The notes below the pieces were generated by a model. It had not been told where the DNA came from. It made no database searches and worked only from the letters and a program-made list of their open reading frames with translations. From DATDYW01 sp036516995 (GTDB taxonomy: Bacteria; Patescibacteriota; Minisyncoccia; Phycocordibacterales; JAACPR01): 10,889 bases of DNA. The position numbers and the translations under genes are program-made. Of this stretch, positions 7,159 through 10,889 are shown one piece after another. Every line of letters begins with the position of its first letter. Position 1 is the first letter of the stretch. The stretch lies in contig DATDYW010000006.1 in the NCBI GenBank assembly GCA_036516995.1, positions 1 through 10,889 of the forward strand, written 5' to 3'.

Positions 7159-7861
7159 ATTTCGGCGGTACATCGTGCGCGACACGAGAGCGGAAGTTCC
7201 CGGCGTCACCACCGTTTCGCTCTCGGAGGAAGACGGGGCGGTGCCGCCGTTTTCCCCCGGGCAGTACATCAACGTGTACTTCCCGGAAACCCGCACGCCG
7301 GAGGGAAAAGCGTACAGCGTCTCGAGCGCGCCCGGCGAGCCAACCTTCTCCATAACCGTGCGGGCAATCGGCGAGTTCTCGAACCGGCTCTGCGCGATGA
7401 GGCCGGGAGAGGCGGTGAGCGCCTCTCTGCCGTACGGCTTCTTCTGCCCCGAGCGAGGCGACAGCGACGTTGCGATGCTCGCCGCGGGAATCGGGGTCGC
7501 GCCGTTCCGCAGCATCATCCGGCACGCGGCGGCGCATCTCCCGTCTCGTCGCGTATCGCTCTTCCATAGCATCAGAACTTGGGACGATGCTATTTTTCGA
7601 GAAGAATTTGAGAGTCTCAAAAAAGAGCTCCCGAATTTTTCCATCACGTACTTCGTCACGCGCGGAGCAGCACCTCCGGAGAGCGGCGCCCTTCCGCGCC
7701 GCATGACAGCGAAAGATGTTTTAGCGAAAATTTCAGACGCGCCGAGCACCGAGTTCCTCGTCTGCGGCTCCATCCCCTTCACGCGAGACCTGTGGCGCGA
7801 CCTCCGCAGGGCGGGAGTGCCGGAGGACCAGATGTACACCGAGGCCTTCTTCTCGCACTGA
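7148..7861 (+). CDS. FAD/NAD(P)-binding ferredoxin reductase-like oxidoreductase
   Basis: A 237-aa ferredoxin-NADP reductase-fold protein with no Fe-S domain of its own. The N-terminal FAD barrel shows PGQY (37-40), KAYSVSS (54-60, the RxYS(T)xxS flavin site with K for R) and GEFSNRL (75-81, flavin pyrophosphate loop). The nucleotide domain shows GIGVAPFRS (114-122) and the conserved CG at 206-207, and the chain ends in EAFF near the C-terminus. It starts with GTG, supported by GAGG six bases upstream and by the 11-base overlap with iscU. Position suggests it passes electrons from NAD(P)H to a ferredoxin or flavodoxin for NrdG activation or cluster assembly. That partner is not in the window, so this is inference. 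Bases about 7555-7640 are visibly more AT-rich than the surroundings. The family is secure; the substrate is unknown. Confidence 0.85.
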   Translation: MRGEFRRYIVRDTRAEVPGVTTVSLSEEDGAVPPFSPGQYINVYFPETRTPEGKAYSVSSAPGEPTFSITVRAIGEFSNRLCAMRPGEAVSASLPYGFFCPERGDSDVAMLAAGIGVAPFRSIIRHAAAHLPSRRVSLFHSIRTWDDAIFREEFESLKKELPNFSITYFVTRGAAPPESGALPRRMTAKDVLAKISDAPSTEFLVCGSIPFTRDLWRDLRRAGVPEDQMYTEAFFSH

Positions 7862-7955
7862 CGGCAGGATCCGGAGGACACCGGCCGTGCCCACCGCGAC
7901 GTCACCCGGGAGCGGCCGGCTACCGTAGAGTACAAGTAGTTGGTAAAGTGGCGCC

Positions 7956-8606
7956 GTGCTTCCCTACCTCGCTTCTCACCTGCCCGAACTCTTGGCGGTC
8001 GTGCTGGCGCACTTCGTGGCCGTGGCTTCGCCCGGGCCAGACTTCATCCTGGTGGTGAAGAACGCGCTCTCCCGTGGCCGGCGCCACGGCGTCGCCTCGG
8101 CGGTCGGCATCGGCGCGGGCATCGCGCTGCACACAACGTACTCGCTGCTCGGCATCGCCTTGGTGATTGCCCAGTCGGTGCTGCTCTTCAACGTCATCAA
8201 GACGATCGGCGCTCTGTACCTGCTCTGGATTGGGTACAAGGCGCTGCTCTCGAAGAAAGCGGCGGCGGGCGCGGCGCTGGAAGCCGCGCCAGTCGTCTCC
8301 GAGCAGCCGCTCTGGCGCTCCGGCCTGCAGGGCTTCCTCACCAACGCGCTCAACCCGAAGGCGACGCTGTTCTTTCTCTCGCTCTACTCGCTCATCATCA
8401 GCGCTGCCACGCCGCTCTCCGTGAAGCTCTTCTACGGCACCGAGATGACGCTCGCGACGATGCTCTGGTTCTCGTTCGTGACGTTCTTCCTCACCGTCCC
8501 CGCAGTGCAGCGGCAGTACCGCGCTATCGGCCACTGGATCGACCGCGCGATGGGCGCCATCCTCGTCGCGCTCGGCCTCAAGATTCTGCTGACAACGAAG
8601 CAGTAA
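7956..8606 (+). CDS. LysE/RhtB-family amino acid exporter-like membrane protein
   Basis: A 216-aa inner-membrane protein predicted to export amino acids or related small molecules. It has about six hydrophobic helices (roughly 11-33, 45-66, 68-95, 125-150, 158-183, 192-212). Family signatures are ASPGPDF (24-30), a glycine-rich second helix following SRGRRHG, and NPKATLFF (132-139). The start is a GTG without a visible Shine-Dalgarno; it places the first helix as in the family. It follows the reductase by 94 bases. That gap holds a 7-bp inverted repeat (7881-7887 with 7913-7919) but no T-run, so readthrough from the nrdD run is possible. The substrate cannot be deduced from sequence, and the neighbours do not point to one. 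Confidence 0.9.
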   Translation: MLPYLASHLPELLAVVLAHFVAVASPGPDFILVVKNALSRGRRHGVASAVGIGAGIALHTTYSLLGIALVIAQSVLLFNVIKTIGALYLLWIGYKALLSKKAAAGAALEAAPVVSEQPLWRSGLQGFLTNALNPKATLFFLSLYSLIISAATPLSVKLFYGTEMTLATMLWFSFVTFFLTVPAVQRQYRAIGHWIDRAMGAILVALGLKILLTTKQ

Positions 8607-8634
8607 AAGGAAAACTGCGCCCGAAGGCACAGTT
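8605..8634 (-). terminator. Intrinsic terminator of the exonuclease-like gene
   Basis: On the minus strand a 9-bp stem (8634-8626 with 8621-8613, one G-U pair) closes on a UUCG tetraloop with the stabilising C-G closing pair. It is followed by UUUUCCUUUU-like sequence (8614-8605). The stem begins at the last base of the gene's TGA stop codon. Read on the plus strand, the stem has a C-A mismatch and no T-run, so it should not stop lysE transcripts well. Confidence 0.88.
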
Positions 8635-9266
8635 CAGAAGAGCAGCTTCGCGGCGATTCTCGCGAGGTAGGCGGCGTCGTGATCGGCGCGGTGCGGCTTG
8701 GCGCGGTCGTCGGGCACGAGGTCGGTGAGGGTTGTCTCCTCGCCGTACCTGCCGCGCACCAGCGAGTGAAGCTCGATGCCGTACCAGCCGAACGGGTTGT
8801 GCCCGAGGTGCCGGTCGGCGAGGAGCGCGAAGCGGCTGGGATCGAAGAACAGCGTGTCCACGACCGGCACCAGCCGGAAGTCGCCGTGGCGGCCGTGCTG
8901 GCACTGGAAGCGCAGCCAGTCGGCGAAGGCCACCATTGCCTGCGCTGGAGTGAGTGCAACTTCCCTGATGAGTTGGAGTGTCACACCCCCGTTGAACTCT
9001 GGAGAGTGACAGTTGTATGCCGGCGCCTTTGTAGCTACCTTTTCAAGGCACTGAAGTTGCGAGCATCCAACACGAAGAGCGTCTTCCTCGTACTCCAGAG
9101 AATCGGGTTTCATCTCGGCGTAGAAAACCAGGTTCGGCAGGTCGAGGTCATCGAATCGGTACTGGTTGCGCGTCACCACGCAGGCGCCGAGCGAGAGCGT
9201 CGAGTGCCGGGACATACTGCGCCCCGCAGCCTCCAAATCGAGAGCGATATAGATTGTTCGATCCAT
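8634..9266 (-). CDS. DEDDh-type 3'-5' exonuclease-like protein
   Basis: A 210-aa protein with the three motifs of RNase H-fold DEDDh exonucleases, which trim RNA or DNA from the 3' end using two metal ions. Motif I is ALDLE (D10, E12), followed by STLSLGA. Motif II is FFDPSRF (D142), just before GHNPFGWYGIEL. Motif III is H192 with D197 (HRADHDAAYLA). The order and the NPFG-to-HxxxxDA stretch resemble the small stand-alone hypothetical exonucleases that open with DVEADGP..YSM and have ENPFGF. All four acidic residues and the histidine appear present, so it is probably active. Residues about 60-100 form a poorly matched, cysteine-containing segment (C68, C73, C86), encoded by less GC-rich DNA. 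It is a single-gene unit with its own terminator and the serA terminator just upstream. Substrate (RNA, DNA or a small nucleotide) is unknown. Confidence 0.75.
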   Translation of the reverse strand: MDRTIYIALDLEAAGRSMSRHSTLSLGACVVTRNQYRFDDLDLPNLVFYAEMKPDSLEYEEDALRVGCSQLQCLEKVATKAPAYNCHSPEFNGGVTLQLIREVALTPAQAMVAFADWLRFQCQHGRHGDFRLVPVVDTLFFDPSRFALLADRHLGHNPFGWYGIELHSLVRGRYGEETTLTDLVPDDRAKPHRADHDAAYLARIAAKLLF

Positions 9267-9304
9267 TTGTGGCCACGCTCGCAGGCATTGGCGGCCGCGT
9301 CAAG

Positions 9305-9338
9305 AAAGGAAAAGCCGCGCCCCGAAACGGGGCGCGGC
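9305..9338 (-). terminator. Intrinsic terminator of serA
   Basis: On the minus strand a perfect 10-bp GC stem (9338-9329 with 9323-9314) encloses a 5-base loop whose outer G and C could also pair. It is followed by TTTTCCTTT (9313-9305). It lies 13 bases past the serA stop codon. The plus strand has no T-run after the hairpin. The T-tract pattern is nearly the same as in the exonuclease terminator. Confidence 0.92.
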
Positions 9339-9351
9339 CTGATTCTGCTGG

Positions 9352-10593
9352 TCATCCGACCCGTCGCGCCGAGAGCACGTCGGGAATCTTCCGAATCTCC
9401 TCGGCGATGAGGTCGCCCCAGCGGTCGTACTCCGTCACCGGCCCCATTTTGTCGATGTCGATGACGCCGTAGCCAATCGCGCCGTTCGAGCGGTGCACGT
9501 TGCCGGCGACGTTGAAGCCGTGGGCGGCGATCGCGTCGAGCACCTTGGCGAGCATTCCGGGGTGGTTGCGGTTCGCGAAGGCAATCCGCACGCAGAAGTC
9601 GGGGATGACCCCGGGTTCCACCGTCGGGAAGTTCACCGAGTTCTGGACAACGCCACGCTCGAAGAAGTCGGCCAGGGCCCGCGCGACCATTTCGCCGCAG
9701 CGGGCCTGGGACTCCTGCGTCGAGGCACCGAGGTGCGGCAGGGCGAGGACGTCCTTCCTGCCGAGGTGCCAGACCTGCGGGAAGTCCGTGACGTAGCCGC
9801 CGAGTTCGCGCGTGTCGAGCCGGCGCCTCACGGCGTCCTCGTCGCAGACGCCGGCGCGGGAGAAGTTTACGAGCGCAACGCGCCCGTCGCGGCTGCAGGC
9901 GCGGAGGAAACCATCACCGACCAGACCTCGCGTTTCGGCGGTCAGCGGCACGTGTACCGAAACGATTTCGGTGTGCCAGAGGTCCTTGAGCTCCGAAACC
10001 CGCGCCACCGCGGAAGACAGGGCGTGGGCGTTCTCGGCGGTGAGGTTCGGCTCGCAGCCGAACACCCGCATCCCGCGGGCAATGCCGCCGTTGGCGACGG
10101 CGACGCCGATGCGGCCGAGGCCGACGACGCCGAGCCTCTTGCCGGCCAGCTCGTGGCCGCCGAGGTCCTTGCGAATCTTCTCGACGTACCGGTCGAGGCT
10201 GGGCTGGTCGATGTTGATGTGGCGCGTCTCGTTTTGGTGCCAGGACCGTGCCCCTTGGAGAAGGTCAATTGCCCGGGGCACCTTGCGCACGAAGGCGCCG
10301 AGCGCGGCGAAGACGAGCTCCGCGACGCCGTTGGTGCTCGCGCTGGGGGCGAAGAAGACCGGAATGCCAGCCTCCGTTGCCTCGGCAATCGGGATATTGT
10401 CGACGCCGACGCCGGCGCGAGCGAGGGCCGCGAGCCGCGGAAACTCGGACAGGCTGACCTTCTGGCTGCGAACGATGAGGCCGAGCGCGTCCTTTGGGTC
10501 ACCGCCGGCGCCGAAGTCGTAGCGCTCTTTAGGCAACTGGCCAGCAATGGCATCAGAGGAGAAGTCTCCGAGGAGCAGAATTGGAGTTTTCAT
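9352..10593 (-). CDS. serA: D-3-phosphoglycerate dehydrogenase with ACT domain
   Basis: First step of serine synthesis: oxidises 3-phosphoglycerate with NAD+. At 413 aa it has the length of E. coli-type SerA. Substrate-domain motif RAGVGVDNIP is at 59-68, and STNGVAELV at 86-94. The Rossmann nucleotide loop GLGRIG is at 158-163, with E181 after the second strand. Catalytic R246 (NFSRAGV) and H287 (PHLGAST) are present. Where many family members have the catalytic Glu in DVFxxEP, this one reads TDFPQVWHL (270-277), placing V274 at that site. YVTDFP belongs to a subfamily I associate with clostridia. The C-terminal ACT domain (about 334-413) suggests feedback control by serine or another small molecule. 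It is a single-gene unit with its own promoter candidate and terminator, and diverges from tsaD. No serB or serC is in view. Confidence 0.92.
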   Translation of the reverse strand: MKTPILLLGDFSSDAIAGQLPKERYDFGAGGDPKDALGLIVRSQKVSLSEFPRLAALARAGVGVDNIPIAEATEAGIPVFFAPSASTNGVAELVFAALGAFVRKVPRAIDLLQGARSWHQNETRHINIDQPSLDRYVEKIRKDLGGHELAGKRLGVVGLGRIGVAVANGGIARGMRVFGCEPNLTAENAHALSSAVARVSELKDLWHTEIVSVHVPLTAETRGLVGDGFLRACSRDGRVALVNFSRAGVCDEDAVRRRLDTRELGGYVTDFPQVWHLGRKDVLALPHLGASTQESQARCGEMVARALADFFERGVVQNSVNFPTVEPGVIPDFCVRIAFANRNHPGMLAKVLDAIAAHGFNVAGNVHRSNGAIGYGVIDIDKMGPVTEYDRWGDLIAEEIRKIPDVLSARRVG

Positions 10594-10617
10594 ATTTTGT
10601 TAGTTCACTTGCCGCCG

Positions 10618-10646
10618 ACCCTACCCGCCGCCCCGCGGCTTGGCAA
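10618..10646 (-). promoter_or_regulatory. Candidate sigma70-type promoter for serA
   Basis: On the minus strand TTGCCA (10646-10641) and TAGGGT (10623-10618) are separated by exactly 17 bases, giving a leader of about 20 bases before the serA ATG. The -35 matches 5 of 6 consensus bases, the -10 only 3 of 6. The -35 lies in the loop of a 7-bp inverted repeat (10634-10640 with 10651-10657) that could be an operator, though such repeats are not rare in GC-rich DNA. Confidence 0.35.
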
Positions 10647-10670
10647 GCGGAGCCGCGAATGCGAGTCTGT

Positions 10671-10889
10671 ATGCCCGTGCGCATCCTCGCCATCGAAACG
10701 TCCTGCGACGAGACCGCCGCCGCCGTCTGCGAGTGCGGCGGCGCTTTGGATGCGCCCACGTTCGAGGTGAAGAGTAACGCCGTGCACTCTCAGGTTGAGG
10801 CGCACCGAGAGTTCGGCGGCGTGGTTCCCTCTCTGGCGAAGCGAGAGCACGCGAAGAACTTGGCAGCGGTGCTGGCAGAGGCACTGAAA
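10671..10889 (+). CDS. tsaD: tRNA N6-adenosine threonylcarbamoyltransferase, N-terminal part; 3' end outside the window
   Basis: Transfers threonylcarbamoyl to A37 of ANN-decoding tRNAs, a near-universal modification. The frame is open to the window's last base, giving the first 73 residues. The family's opening ILAIETSCDETAAAV is at residues 5-19, and HREFGGVVPSLAKREHAKNL lies around 46-65, matching the nucleotide-binding domain. The metal-binding histidine motif lies beyond the edge. The preferred start at 10671 gives MPVRIL; another in-frame ATG at 10659 would add four residues, and a GTG at 10677 would remove two. No strong Shine-Dalgarno is seen for any of them. The gene diverges from serA across 77 bases. 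The AKREHAKNL form resembles TsaD proteins of Parcubacteria-like lineages, which is one hint to the host. Confidence 0.95.
   Translation, partial: MPVRILAIETSCDETAAAVCECGGALDAPTFEVKSNAVHSQVEAHREFGGVVPSLAKREHAKNLAAVLAEALK

Noticed and set aside
7881..7919. Inverted repeat CCGGCCG/CGGCCGG between the reductase and the LysE-type gene, considered as a terminator
   Set aside because: The loop is 25 bases and no T-run follows on either strand, so intrinsic termination is not supported.
6454..7935. 493-codon open frame on the minus strand, antisense to iscU and the flavin reductase
   Set aside because: Low-complexity Arg/Ser/Ala-rich translation with no family motif; it is the expected shadow of GC-rich codons in well-supported plus-strand genes.
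9493..10770. 425-codon plus-strand open frame antisense to serA, running into tsaD in the wrong frame
   Set aside because: Overlaps the clear SerA gene entirely and the tsaD frame at its end; composition is typical of antisense frames in GC-rich DNA.

Overview
This is a compact, GC-rich bacterial stretch holding eleven protein genes, two of them cut by the window edges. No RNA genes, insertion sequences or CRISPR arrays were seen, and no gap between genes is longer than about 100 bases. The combination of very small spacers, few Shine-Dalgarno sites, an oxygen-independent (class III) ribonucleotide reductase, a minimal Fe-S assembly pair and a TsaD with the GGVVP/AKREH motif suggests an anaerobic or facultative, small-genome bacterium. 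A GC-rich member of the Candidate Phyla Radiation (Patescibacteria/Parcubacteria type) fits best. This placement is inference from protein style, not from a marker-gene tree.

Layout. (1) 1-991: 3' two thirds of guaA (GMP synthase) and a strong intrinsic terminator. (2) 1000-2608, minus strand: an ArsR-type winged-helix regulator followed 19 bases later by a complete copper nitrite reductase of the AniA/class II NirK type, anchored by two N-terminal membrane helices. (3) 2609-2664: a 56-base divergent promoter region with a 16-base palindrome that overlaps the candidate -10 boxes of both directions. (4) 2665-7861, plus strand: a tightly packed run nrdD-nrdG-iscS-iscU-flavin reductase, with junctions of 4-base overlap, 6-base gap, 26-base overlap and 11-base overlap. 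(5) 7956-8606: a LysE/RhtB-type exporter. (6) 8634-9266, minus: a DEDDh-type 3'-5' exonuclease-like protein with its own terminator. (7) 9352-10593, minus: a SerA-type phosphoglycerate dehydrogenase with an ACT domain and its own terminator. (8) 10671 to the end, plus: the start of tsaD (tRNA t6A modification).

How the genes may work together. The five-gene run reads as a self-contained module for anaerobic dNTP synthesis. NrdD carries the glycyl radical, NrdG installs it with a [4Fe-4S] cluster and SAM, IscS and IscU build Fe-S clusters, and the flavin reductase could feed electrons to the activase or to cluster assembly. The divergent ArsR-NirK pair would reduce nitrite to nitric oxide, which is toxic to Fe-S proteins and radical enzymes. 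Joint control of NirK and this module through the shared operator is therefore the most interesting hypothesis in the window. guaA, serA and tsaD are housekeeping genes by comparison.
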